Shown piece after piece: positions 1-6,940 of a stretch of DNA of 49,049 bases. Position 1 is the first letter of the stretch. Each line of letters opens with the position of its first letter. The DNA is from Deltaproteobacteria bacterium (GTDB lineage: Bacteria > UBA10199 > JADGCS01). The notes beneath the pieces are model-generated. The model did no database searches. It saw only the letters and a program-made list of their open reading frames with translations, and was not told where the DNA came from. The stretch is taken from contig JADGCS010000021.1 of assembly GCA_015228875.1 (NCBI GenBank), positions 1 to 49,049 on the forward strand, in the 5' to 3' direction. Position numbers and translations under genes: made by a program.

Positions 1-2
1 CG

Positions 3-509
3 TGTTTACCGTTGTATGACAAGAAGGGTGGCCGATTTGATATTTTGAAACAATTGAAGCGTTTGCGTGGCACACAGATGGGTGATTGGCCATGTGATGT
101 CCGTGGAGAAGAGATTGTCATAGCTGGGCGTGTTTGCGCTATCAAGAAGAGCAAAATAGCTACAGAATTGGCACAAAAAAAAGTTATAAAAGAGGCTCGT
201 AAAGATGGTCACCAAGCTAAGCCCGAAACATTAATGGCGGCGGGCTATATTTTTGTATTCACGACGATGAGGCGCGAAGTGATGACGACCTCATCTGTAT
301 TAGAAATGTATCGTGGACGCTGGCAGATCGAATTGGCATTTAAGCGATTGAAGTCAATCATTGGACTGGGACATTTGCCCAAACAAGATCCTGCAGGTGC
401 TCGTGCCTGGATACACGGGAAGATATTTGCATCGTTTCTGATTGAAACGCTAATAATGGCGGGTGAACTTTTTTTTCCATGGGGGTACCCGCTCCAAGAA
501 GCGGCGTAA
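3..509 (+). CDS. IS4-family transposase, 5' end outside the window
   Basis: This is the C-terminal half of a DDE transposase that catalyses insertion-sequence transposition. The frame is open to the left edge (CLPLYDKKGG...), so an internal TTG at 12 is not the true start. The IS4 signature Y-x2-R-x3-E-x6-K is perfect in YRGRWQIELAFKRLK, which includes the catalytic Glu. The frame then continues FPWGYPL, as expected for the family, and stops early at 509 (QEAA-stop). The expected basic C-terminal tail lies in the +1 frame just after. The two earlier catalytic Asp residues are not visible; at least the first must lie upstream of the window. Confidence 0.85.
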   Translation, partial: CLPLYDKKGGRFDILKQLKRLRGTQMGDWPCDVRGEEIVIAGRVCAIKKSKIATELAQKKVIKEARKDGHQAKPETLMAAGYIFVFTTMRREVMTTSSVLEMYRGRWQIELAFKRLKSIIGLGHLPKQDPAGARAWIHGKIFASFLIETLIMAGELFFPWGYPLQEAA

Positions 510-687
510 ACGAAATCGCTGTATGTGGAGAGAGATACAATTCATGAGGCACTTGGTAAGTCAGGCCATAAATCCTCGATTGAAGTTGGCATGCAGCATA
601 AAAAACTGGGAACGTATTTCTATTCATCTGCGAGAAAGACCCAGAAAACGAATTTCTCAGTGGACGACGTATCATGACGGTTATTAA
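463..687 (+). pseudogene. Frameshifted C-terminal tail of the IS4 transposase
   Basis: This +1-frame stretch encodes RNRCMWREIQFMRHL and then SIKNWERISIHLRERPRKR, which reads like the normal C-terminus of the upstream transposase. The upstream frame is still family-like through FPWGYPL, so the slip lies around 490-508 and not at the T8 run near 467-474. The result is either an inactivated transposase or one needing recoding. A single-base indel is the simplest explanation. Confidence 0.7.
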
Positions 688-692
688 GTTAG

Positions 693-1178
693 CGCTTATG
701 GGAATACTACCCCCCTTCCCTTTTGCAGCTCGCGGGAGAAAACCAGACGTATATCTTTCAACTCAAACTCATTGGGCCGCTTGAGCCGCTGTTTGCCATC
801 CTCGCAGACACGGCTATCATCAAGGCCGGTGTCTCGCTCGACTTTGACCTCAAAGAACTGCAAAAACTCGAGCCCTTCACACCCGCTGGTTTTAAAGACC
901 TTGCCGCCCTCGCAAAAAAGGCCGGGCTCATGAACCACGGCCTGCGCGGCATGACGGCTGTCCTGCTCAAATTTCGCATCTCCAAGGGCGCCCAGAGGTC
1001 CAATTGGGCAAAGCCGCTTCTTTCACGCGACCAGATCACCTATGCCGCCACCGACGCCTGGGTCAGCCGTCTTTTGTATGAGAAGCTGATCTGGATCACA
1101 AAAAAAAATGACATCTTTTTAAATTCCGCCAATTCGAAGTCAGAGTTTGGTGGTAAAAACCCAACCTCCCCTGGTTGA
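693..1178 (+). pseudogene. 3'-5' exonuclease (DEDDy, RNase D/WRN-type), 5'-truncated
   Basis: The remnant resembles DEDDy 3'-5' exonucleases of the RNase D/WRN-exo group. Motif II is visible as GVSLDFDLKEL, followed by the family stretch FRISKGAQ-SNW and motif III YAATDAW (catalytic Tyr and Asp). The N-terminal motif I (DxE) is missing because the IS element replaces the 5' part. An in-frame TTG at 723 could start translation, but the product would lack a catalytic Asp/Glu pair. The last residues (KNPTSPG) are encoded by the left arm of the hairpin element that follows. Probably inactive. Confidence 0.75.
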
Positions 1179-1320
1179 GGCTGTCGATTTAGACAGCCTC
1201 CCTCTATTTTCAATTTTCCATTTTCGAAAAACGTCAATGAAAATGGCATGAGAAAATGGAAAATGGAGGGAGTCTGATCGATTTTCTTCGAAAATCGACA
1301 GCCTCGGTTCCAAGGGGAGG
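1165..1320. repeat. 156-bp imperfect hairpin element
   Basis: The outer arms at 1165-1190 and 1292-1320 are near-complementary (cctcccct...gaggctgtcgattt against aaatcgacagcctc...aggggagg). A second pair of arms is nested inside: 1197-1225 and 1252-1271, around tccattttc/gaaaatgga. Each outer arm also has its own small hairpin (gctgtc/gacagc at 1179-1197; gattttc/gaaaatc at 1280-1296). It follows the exonuclease stop and overlaps its last codons. It could be a MITE-like element or a strong RNA structure. No second copy was noticed in the window. Confidence 0.7.
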
Positions 1321-1329
1321 CGGCCCTAT

Positions 1330-1557
1330 TTGGCAAGCATCCTTGTTTATTCTAAGAACGTTCCATGGCAGGTTGAGGCCGCACGGGCCATCGGTGAGAT
1401 CCCGTGTGAACAAAGCTTAGAGTTCCTGCAAAACGCGCTTGAACAGCGCTATCTTTTTAAACCCTTTGTCAGTCAAAATGGAAGAACATACGATGTGATA
1501 AGCGAGCTTGAAATCAGCCTTGGCAAGGTGAGGTTTGCGTTGGAGAATCAAAAATAA
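1330..1557 (+). CDS. HEAT-repeat-like fragment
   Basis: A 75-codon frame starting at TTG contains WQVEAARAIGEIP followed by SLEFLQNALE, which fits one HEAT-type helical repeat. The frame is also open upstream into the hairpin element and there is no clear ribosome-binding site. The most likely reading is a 3' remnant of a longer HEAT-repeat gene cut by the 156-bp element. No function can be assigned. Confidence 0.4.
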   Translation: MASILVYSKNVPWQVEAARAIGEIPCEQSLEFLQNALEQRYLFKPFVSQNGRTYDVISELEISLGKVRFALENQK

Positions 1558-1632
1558 TCTCCGGATACAGCATTTCATTTAAACGAGCTTTTATTATCTT
1601 GATTTAATGCTGTTCCTTCAATATCGAAAACT

Positions 1633-2175
1633 ATGTCTGAAGAATTGGAAGTCCTTAAAACAGTTTCCCAAAAACTAAACAACGCCAATATCCCTTACAT
1701 GGTGTCTGGCTCTGTTGCCATGAACTTTCATGCCCAACCGCGCATGACTCGTGACATTGATATCGTAATCAATTTAAGCCAGACAAATATACAAAACTTT
1801 ATCGACATCTTTAAAGAAGATTTTTATCTTGATGAAGACACAATAAAAAAAGAAGTGTCGGCATCAGGGATGTTTAATCTCATACACAACAAATACATTA
1901 TCAAAGTTGATTTTATCATCCACAAAAATGATGAGTTCAGCCTTACAGCCTTTGAAAGACGCTTAAATGTTGATGTTGACGGTGTTATCATCAGCATTGC
2001 CACTGCTGAGGACTTGATTTTGGTCAAGCTTGACTGGGCAAAAGAAAGCATATCGGAGATGCAGTTAAAAGACGTATCAAATATAAAAAAAATGGCAGAA
2101 CACATTAATTACACATACCTCAACAATTGGATTGACAAATTGGGGTTACAAGAAGTCTATAAAAAAATCACATGA
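1633..2175 (+). CDS. Nucleotidyltransferase-fold protein (DUF6036/AbiEii-like)
   Basis: A 180-residue protein with the small nucleotidyltransferase signature GSVAMNF (about residues 26-32) followed by RMTRDIDIVI. It thus has the G-S helix and D-x-D metal-binding pair of Pol-beta-type enzymes. A later D (KVDFIIHK) is a candidate third carboxylate. Family knowledge: such proteins transfer NMP to proteins or tRNA, and many act as type IV/VII toxin or antitoxin subunits. The gene overlaps the next one by 4 bp (ATGA), indicating translational coupling. No strong Shine-Dalgarno is seen before the ATG. Substrate is unknown. Confidence 0.75.
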   Translation: MSEELEVLKTVSQKLNNANIPYMVSGSVAMNFHAQPRMTRDIDIVINLSQTNIQNFIDIFKEDFYLDEDTIKKEVSASGMFNLIHNKYIIKVDFIIHKNDEFSLTAFERRLNVDVDGVIISIATAEDLILVKLDWAKESISEMQLKDVSNIKKMAEHINYTYLNNWIDKLGLQEVYKKIT

Positions 2176-2417
2176 CCGACACAGATCCAAAAACAGAGGC
2201 AATCTACGCAAAGATGATCATGGCCAAATCTGGTGTTGAACGGCTAAAAATGGGATTATCGATGTTTGACATGTCAAAAAAAATTGTCATAGCCTCAATC
2301 CGCGCAACAGGCAACACAGACAATATGACTCGACAATTACTAATAAGATTCTATCAGGATGTCCTTGATTCAGACACTATTGATAAAATAACCGCTCTGG
2401 CATCACAGCAAAGTTAA
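2172..2417 (+). CDS. Small conserved partner of the nucleotidyltransferase
   Basis: An 81-residue soluble, mostly helical protein (AIYAKMIMAKSGVERLKMG, then FDMSKKIVIASI). Its start codon overlaps the stop of the nucleotidyltransferase gene. I believe similar short proteins accompany this nucleotidyltransferase type elsewhere, but cannot verify that here. It has no transmembrane segment or DNA-binding motif that I can recognise. By position it is the likely cognate partner (antitoxin or target adaptor); that role is inference. Confidence 0.65.
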   Translation: MTDTDPKTEAIYAKMIMAKSGVERLKMGLSMFDMSKKIVIASIRATGNTDNMTRQLLIRFYQDVLDSDTIDKITALASQQS

Positions 2418-2456
2418 CATGAGTTGAATGGACATCAACCTTCGTCATTTTTTACA

Positions 2457-2729
2457 TTAATCTACAGCATAGTATCTGCTGTCTCTGCGATCACTAAGAA
2501 ACCTCTGGTGTTTATGCCAGTCACGGCACTCTTGGACGTCAATATTTGTGACAACAACACCCTCATGTGTACCTGCCTTCGCAATAATTTCTCCGCGGCT
2601 GTTGCATACCAATGACTGGCCGGTGAATTCAATGTTGTCTTCTTTGCCCGTTCGATGAACCACTGTCATGTATATCCCGTTGATAATGCACTGCCCCCTG
2701 ATCATTGTCTCCCATGTCTCCCCCCCCAC
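2457..2729 (-). pseudogene. C-terminal remnant of a nitrilase-superfamily hydrolase
   Basis: About 90 codons match the C-terminal third of carbon-nitrogen hydrolases: INGIYMTVVHR, then SLVCNSRGEIIAKAG, then ending DSRYYAVD. The catalytic Glu-Lys-Cys triad lies in the missing N-terminal part, so this cannot be an active amidase or nitrilase. The open frame begins three bases after the permease stop, with a GTG in a G-rich run. This suggests a deletion joined the permease 3' end to the middle of a nitrilase gene. Confidence 0.75.
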
Positions 2730-2732
2730 CCC

Positions 2733-3563
2733 TCACCTCGTCTCCACGTACCAGCGGTATCTCCATTCCACAAATTTTCGCAGGGAAAAATCGATCCCAA
2801 AACCAATCAGCGTGATCCAGATTGTGTAGGGGATAATGACATCCATAGACAAATACCGTCTCACGAGAAAGATACGGTATCCCAGGCCGTCTGAGGATGC
2901 GATGGCCTCGGACGCAATGAGAAACATCCAGGCCGCGCCAAGGGTAAGCCTGATGGCATCAAACAAGGCCGGTTTGATCTGCGGTAAAACAATGCGATAC
3001 ACAACTTCGAACTGCGTGGCCCCTAGGCTTAAGGCCTTGGTGATCTGCTCTCTGGGGATTTTGGAGGTCTCGTGATAAATATCGCGGGTGATCACCGGGC
3101 ACACTCCTATAAGGATCAGCATGACCTTGGCAAGCTCATCGACACCAAAGGCAATAAACAGGATAGGCAAAATGGCCAACGGCGGGATGATGGAAATAAA
3201 CGTGACCAGCGGCAACATCACCCCACGCAACAAAGGCAACATCCCCATGTTGAGACCCAGAAAAAGACCGATAAACGCTGCCACATGAATACCAATGGCC
3301 ATCCTGCGCAAACTGGACAGGGTGTCTTTCCACAGAAGATACTCGCCCGTTCTTTTGTCTGGTGTAAAGGCCATCATGTCGACGGCGTTCACCATCTGCC
3401 CCAACGAAGGCAGAATCTTGTCCTGCGGGTTATCGGCAAGCCTCTTCGCAGACTGGCTAAAATAGAGGGAAAGCAGGATCACACACGGGATGAGGGCAAG
3501 CGTCCAATTGACCAAAAGGGTTGGCTTTGCGTGCAGACCCATCTGCTCGGTAAATTTATTCAT
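2733..3563 (-). CDS. ABC transporter permease, NitT/TauT type
   Basis: Inner-membrane permease of about 277 residues with several hydrophobic helices. Its EAA-type loop (ITKALSLGATQFEVVYRIVLP) contacts an ABC ATPase in this family. It lies downstream of a binding protein of the urea/guanidine-carboxylase type and presumably moves the same solute. The chosen ATG at 3563 (MNKFTEQMG) lies inside the tail of a family B element. The frame is open further upstream through the element to an ATG at 3662, which would add 33 element-encoded residues. No Shine-Dalgarno is visible before 3563. No ATPase gene occurs nearby. Confidence 0.8.
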   Translation of the reverse strand: MNKFTEQMGLHAKPTLLVNWTLALIPCVILLSLYFSQSAKRLADNPQDKILPSLGQMVNAVDMMAFTPDKRTGEYLLWKDTLSSLRRMAIGIHVAAFIGLFLGLNMGMLPLLRGVMLPLVTFISIIPPLAILPILFIAFGVDELAKVMLILIGVCPVITRDIYHETSKIPREQITKALSLGATQFEVVYRIVLPQIKPALFDAIRLTLGAAWMFLIASEAIASSDGLGYRIFLVRRYLSMDVIIPYTIWITLIGFGIDFSLRKFVEWRYRWYVETR

Positions 3564-3674
3564 AGGAATTTTAAAGGTCGTTCGAGCGCGGTTGCATCCC
3601 GTGCAAAACAGCAGAATGCAGCCGCATCCCCCAAGGGCATTTCCTTCGGGCATCAAAATCAAGTGAGCAACTTG
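3551..3674 (-). repeat. Palindromic element B5 (with nested module C)
   Basis: Reverse-oriented family B copy between the binding protein and the permease. The head (caagttgctcacttg on the minus strand) and the gcaaccgcgctcgaacga region match the family. The nested module C lies at 3628-3650. The AT-rich tail, normally cctagacataaattta, here reads cctATGAATAAATTTA on the minus strand and supplies the likely permease start codon. Confidence 0.8.
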
Positions 3675-3681
3675 TGATAGA

Positions 3682-4731
3682 CTACAATTTTCCGTCCACA
3701 GCCATCTGCATCACACTGCTGTCAAACCTGAGTTTGACATTGGCCTTGTTCCCCATCACTTGGCCATCGGAAAACTCGATACCTACAAGATCCTTGTTGG
3801 GCGCGCCTTGGCCGTACAGACCGTGGTCAAACGAGAATGTCCTGACGTACTCCATGGTGTCCTTGAGTTTGCTCCCTTTGGCAAATTCGACGGCATCGGC
3901 TGGCTCGTAAAACATGGCCGTCGTCTTTAACTGCGCCTTAAATTCTGCAACCGTGGCCCCCGCCTTGTTCGCCATCATCTCGTGCGCCTTGTCGGTCTCG
4001 GGCCCCTGACCCTTCATGACCTTCATGGTCTCAAACCACGCCGCTACGAGGGCCTTTTTTAAGGTCTCCGGAGCATCTGTGTGGATGACCAACATGTCGA
4101 TGATCTCTCCGGGGATGCGGGACGAATCGAAGACCATGTTTACATCTTTGCCGTTGCGCACGTTCATTAAAATGGGATTCCATGTTACTGCCGCTCCCGT
4201 TGCATCGGCGAGAAAGACCGAACCGATATCGGCATCACTGGTATTGATGAGGGTCAGATCCTTTTCGGTCATCCCGTTCATGGAAAGCGCCCTTGAGAGG
4301 AGATAATGAGAAACAGAGAGTTCGACAAGTTTCACCTTGCGCTCTTTGAGGTCTGCCATTGCAGACCCTTTTTTGACCACGATACCGTCGTTCCCGTTGG
4401 AAAAGTCGCCAATGATAAGGGCCGTGCTGTCAATCCCACCCACCGCGGGGATGGTGAGGGCATCCATGTTGGTCATTGTGCAGGCCTTAAACTTACCTGC
4501 AGTATACAGATTAATAGATTCTACATAATCGTTGACCAGTGTGAGTTTGATCTTGATCCCGTACTTATCTGCCCATTTTTTTAAAATGCCTGATTCATCG
4601 GCATAGGCCCAAGGCTCCCAGCCGGTGTAATGCGACCAGCACACACCGTACTCGGTCTGGGCCTTTGCGGTTCCTGTCAGACAAACTACTGCAACCATAA
4701 CGACCATAAATAAAATAACCATTTTTTTCAT
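3682..4731 (-). CDS. ABC solute-binding protein, urea/guanidine-carboxylase-associated type
   Basis: A 349-residue periplasmic binding protein with a cleavable signal peptide (hydrophobic core then TGTAKAQ). The stretch SHYTGWEPWAYADESGILKK followed by VESINLYTAGKF and MTNMDALTIPAVGG is characteristic of the binding proteins that accompany urea (now guanidine) carboxylase operons. A good ribosome-binding site (AAGGAG) precedes the ATG. It is followed by the permease after a family B element. Ligand is inferred (urea/guanidine-like or another small cation); no carboxylase or hydrolase gene is intact here. Confidence 0.8.
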   Translation of the reverse strand: MKKMVILFMVVMVAVVCLTGTAKAQTEYGVCWSHYTGWEPWAYADESGILKKWADKYGIKIKLTLVNDYVESINLYTAGKFKACTMTNMDALTIPAVGGIDSTALIIGDFSNGNDGIVVKKGSAMADLKERKVKLVELSVSHYLLSRALSMNGMTEKDLTLINTSDADIGSVFLADATGAAVTWNPILMNVRNGKDVNMVFDSSRIPGEIIDMLVIHTDAPETLKKALVAAWFETMKVMKGQGPETDKAHEMMANKAGATVAEFKAQLKTTAMFYEPADAVEFAKGSKLKDTMEYVRTFSFDHGLYGQGAPNKDLVGIEFSDGQVMGNKANVKLRFDSSVMQMAVDGKL

Positions 4732-4760
4732 AGCATCTCCTTGTTAGTTTAACAGCCTTT

Positions 4761-4854
4761 AGCCCAGAGCCCATAGCCCTTAGCCAAAAAAACGAAGAAC
4801 GCCCTCCCTGAACCAGCACCCATCCCCCGGCTGGGGGGGTAAGGGCTCTGGGCT
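4761..4854. repeat. Inverted repeat between telA and the binding-protein gene
   Basis: agcccagagccc...agccctta at 4761-4782 pairs with taagggctctgggct at 4839-4854. A smaller C/G hairpin lies inside (tcccccggctggggg near 4823-4837). It begins right at the telA 3' end and could limit read-through from telA or protect the mRNA. There is no T-run typical of an intrinsic terminator on the minus strand. The enclosed ccaaaaaaacgaagaacg (4784-4801) recurs at 33851-33868. Confidence 0.65.
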
Positions 4855-4857
4855 GTA

Positions 4858-6075
4858 TTAATCGACATCCAGACTCAGAGAAGACCTCTTGCTGTTGGAT
4901 TCTTCCATTTCTTTAATTTTATCCTCTGCCTGCGTATTGAGACGATCCATCTGCAGGATAGCGTCTGCCATCTGCGGCAGGGCATTTAAACGAAACTGCG
5001 AGATATCATCCATCGCGATTTTGATATCTTTAAAGGCATTTTTTAAAACTTCCATGTCAAGCTGTGTGGTCGAGGCCTGCTTGTGAATCTCGGCACCCTG
5101 CGTTTTAAGACGCTCGGCAGTGCCTGCGATCAGGCTGTTGGTTGTGGCACTGATTGCGTTGATTTTGTCGAGCACAATCTTTTGATCGGCGAGCGCCATG
5201 GCCACCGTAACAGCGACCTCCAATGCAGAGACAGTCACATTGAGCGCCCGATTAACACCACGGACCAGCTCCTGATTGTTGCGGATAATGAGCTCGGTGG
5301 AGAGAACACCCTGTTGATTTACAGCAAGCTGCTGCTGCAGGTCCATGATACGCTGCCTTAAGGGAAAGAGAAGTTCTTCGCTCACAAATTTTTTTCGCTG
5401 TTCATCGGCAGCCAGTTCCCTCTCGAGAGAATAAGTGATTTTCTGGTCAATCACCTGTCCCAGTGCAATGGCTCTTTTTAATTTTACAGTGAGTTCCCGC
5501 ATGCGCTTTTGATCTTCTGCGAGTGTGACGTTATCTCTTTTAAGCTGTTCACGGCCAAGCTCTAACGAGCGTATGATGGCGCTGATCACCGTTTGGGCGC
5601 TTTCGTACCTCGAAAAATATCTTTTGAGAGGCGAACCCACACCGGGGATGGCCCCCACGAGCCTTGTGAACCAACCCGCCTGAAAGTCCATGCGAGAGGG
5701 GTCAAGGTCTTCAACCTGAATTTTAAGACCGATGAGGGCGTTGGCCACCTCACCGCCGTCTTCACTTCTTTGGGATAATTTTTTTACAGGTTCCTTGAGC
5801 ATCCTGCTTTGCGCCGATGATTTTTTTTGCAAATCAAGCCCCATGTTTTCGACCGCGGCCTTTACATCCATCTGCGCCGCTGCATCATCGTTTTTTATAC
5901 CAAGAAGTCTGCCCACAAACTCATCTGCTTTTTTTTCGAGTTCCGGATCGCTCACCGGCTTGTCCGTGATTCCCTCGTCGATGCCCAACTCGGCTTTCAA
6001 GACCTGCTGATCCACCGCTGCCAATTTTTGATCGACTGCTGTCTGTGCAACTTGTGCCTGTGCTGTCTGTGCCAT
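4858..6075 (-). CDS. telA: TelA-family protein (toxic anion resistance/KlaA-like)
   Basis: A 405-residue cytoplasmic, largely alpha-helical protein of the TelA family. Recognisable blocks are SRMLKEPVKKL (about 90-102), the LDPSRMDF motif, the SAQTVISAIIRSLELG region and the C-terminal NSLIAGTAERLKTQ...EIHKQA. Family members are linked to tellurite and envelope stress phenotypes, but their molecular role is not settled. In Bacillus, telA pairs with xpaC. Here it follows a membrane coiled-coil protein after a 21-bp gap, with a strong GGAGG before the ATG. It is part of a long minus-strand train with vWA and binding-protein/OmpA genes. Confidence 0.85.
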   Translation of the reverse strand: MAQTAQAQVAQTAVDQKLAAVDQQVLKAELGIDEGITDKPVSDPELEKKADEFVGRLLGIKNDDAAAQMDVKAAVENMGLDLQKKSSAQSRMLKEPVKKLSQRSEDGGEVANALIGLKIQVEDLDPSRMDFQAGWFTRLVGAIPGVGSPLKRYFSRYESAQTVISAIIRSLELGREQLKRDNVTLAEDQKRMRELTVKLKRAIALGQVIDQKITYSLERELAADEQRKKFVSEELLFPLRQRIMDLQQQLAVNQQGVLSTELIIRNNQELVRGVNRALNVTVSALEVAVTVAMALADQKIVLDKINAISATTNSLIAGTAERLKTQGAEIHKQASTTQLDMEVLKNAFKDIKIAMDDISQFRLNALPQMADAILQMDRLNTQAEDKIKEMEESNSKRSSLSLDVD

Positions 6076-6096
6076 CGTGACCTCCTGTTTATTCGT

Positions 6097-6939
6097 TCAA
6101 AGTTTTTGAGCACGCCGCGCCAGATCTTCTAAATCGGCTATTGCGGACTCCATATCTACGCTGGCCCTGCCCTTGACAATCTTTGCGGAGGCTAGCGACG
6201 CCGTTGTCTGGTCGAGTTCGGTCATCGCCTTCTCGTTACTTGTGAGCAGTGTGTTGATCTCATCGAGTTGTTTTTTGCGCAACTCAAGCCGTCTTTCAAG
6301 TGTTTCTAATTCTTCTTCATCCGCTTTGGCTAGTGTGTTGAGTTTTTTAAGACAGTCAAAACGCCCTTTGATGTAATCCTCATCGATATTTCCCGAACTT
6401 TTAATCAGAGTGGCGATCGACTGCAGGTTATCAAGCACCGAGAGATAGACCTGCTCTGCCGTCCCCATATACCTGTTAAAGGTGAGTTCTCCCGGTTGTA
6501 TCTTGTCTGCCAAGACCTTCTGGATAGACTCAAACCGTGCATGAATCATGTCAAACTGCGCTTCTGCCTGCCCCGCAAATTCCTCAAGCCCCTTTTGTGT
6601 CTTGAAATTTTCAAGTTCCTTTTTAAGACCGTTAAGCAGGCCGACCCGCTGTTCCTCGATTTTTTTTTGTAGTCTTTGGATATACCGCGACGCAAAAGTT
6701 TTTTTGCGCACAAAGTAATTAATAAACCACATGAGCGAACCAAGGCCAAGACCCGCAACAGCGGCGGTGATCGCCTCGACCGGTGCCTTGAAAAGGATCA
6801 CACCCAGGCCGCCCAGGACGCCTATCGCCAGAGGGTACAGTGTGAGCGGGTGGGCCGCGGTTGTTTTGAGCACAGCCGTGTCGGTCGCCTCTTTGGAAAA
6901 CTCACCGACACGAATGGCATGACCTGCATTTTGATTCAT
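6097..6939 (-). CDS. Membrane-anchored coiled-coil protein, possibly XpaC-like
   Basis: About 280 residues. Two adjacent hydrophobic segments (LTLYPLAIGVLGGLGVILF and an AITAAVAGLGLGSLMWFINYF stretch) lie near residues 30-75, followed by a long heptad-rich helical region to the end. The ATG at 6939 is preferred over an upstream frame because GAGGTG lies at the right distance and the preceding gene ends at 6941. Position directly before telA and the block NRYMGTAEQVYLSVLDNLQ suggest the XpaC family that partners TelA in Gram-positives. That assignment is inference and the similarity is faint. Confidence 0.6.
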   Translation of the reverse strand: MNQNAGHAIRVGEFSKEATDTAVLKTTAAHPLTLYPLAIGVLGGLGVILFKAPVEAITAAVAGLGLGSLMWFINYFVRKKTFASRYIQRLQKKIEEQRVGLLNGLKKELENFKTQKGLEEFAGQAEAQFDMIHARFESIQKVLADKIQPGELTFNRYMGTAEQVYLSVLDNLQSIATLIKSSGNIDEDYIKGRFDCLKKLNTLAKADEEELETLERRLELRKKQLDEINTLLTSNEKAMTELDQTTASLASAKIVKGRASVDMESAIADLEDLARRAQKL

Positions 6940-6940
6940 G

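Larger units (their letters stand above)
1..705 (+). mobile_element. IS4-family insertion sequence, right part only
   Basis: The element enters from the left edge, so its left end is not visible. It carries an IS4-type DDE transposase whose C-terminal part is frameshifted. The right boundary is placed at roughly 690-708. An in-frame TAG at 690-692 closes the reading frame of the downstream exonuclease, and recognisable exonuclease sequence (YPPSLLQLAGE) resumes from about 705. I could not define terminal inverted repeats or a target-site duplication because only one end is in view. Confidence 0.7.

Noticed and set aside
467..474. T8 run as a programmed slippage site in the transposase
   Set aside because: The frame still encodes family-like FPWGYPL after the run, so the shift lies further on.
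3564..3662. N-terminal 33 residues of the permease as genuine coding sequence
   Set aside because: They are entirely encoded by element B5; kept only as an alternative start.
3072..3677. 201-codon plus-strand open frame opposite the permease
   Set aside because: It is antisense to a well-supported membrane protein and has a Gln/His/Arg-rich composition typical of shadows.
4732..4857. Guanidine riboswitch upstream of the binding-protein gene
   Set aside because: I looked for guanidine-I and guanidine-III core motifs and found none; the region is a simple inverted repeat.
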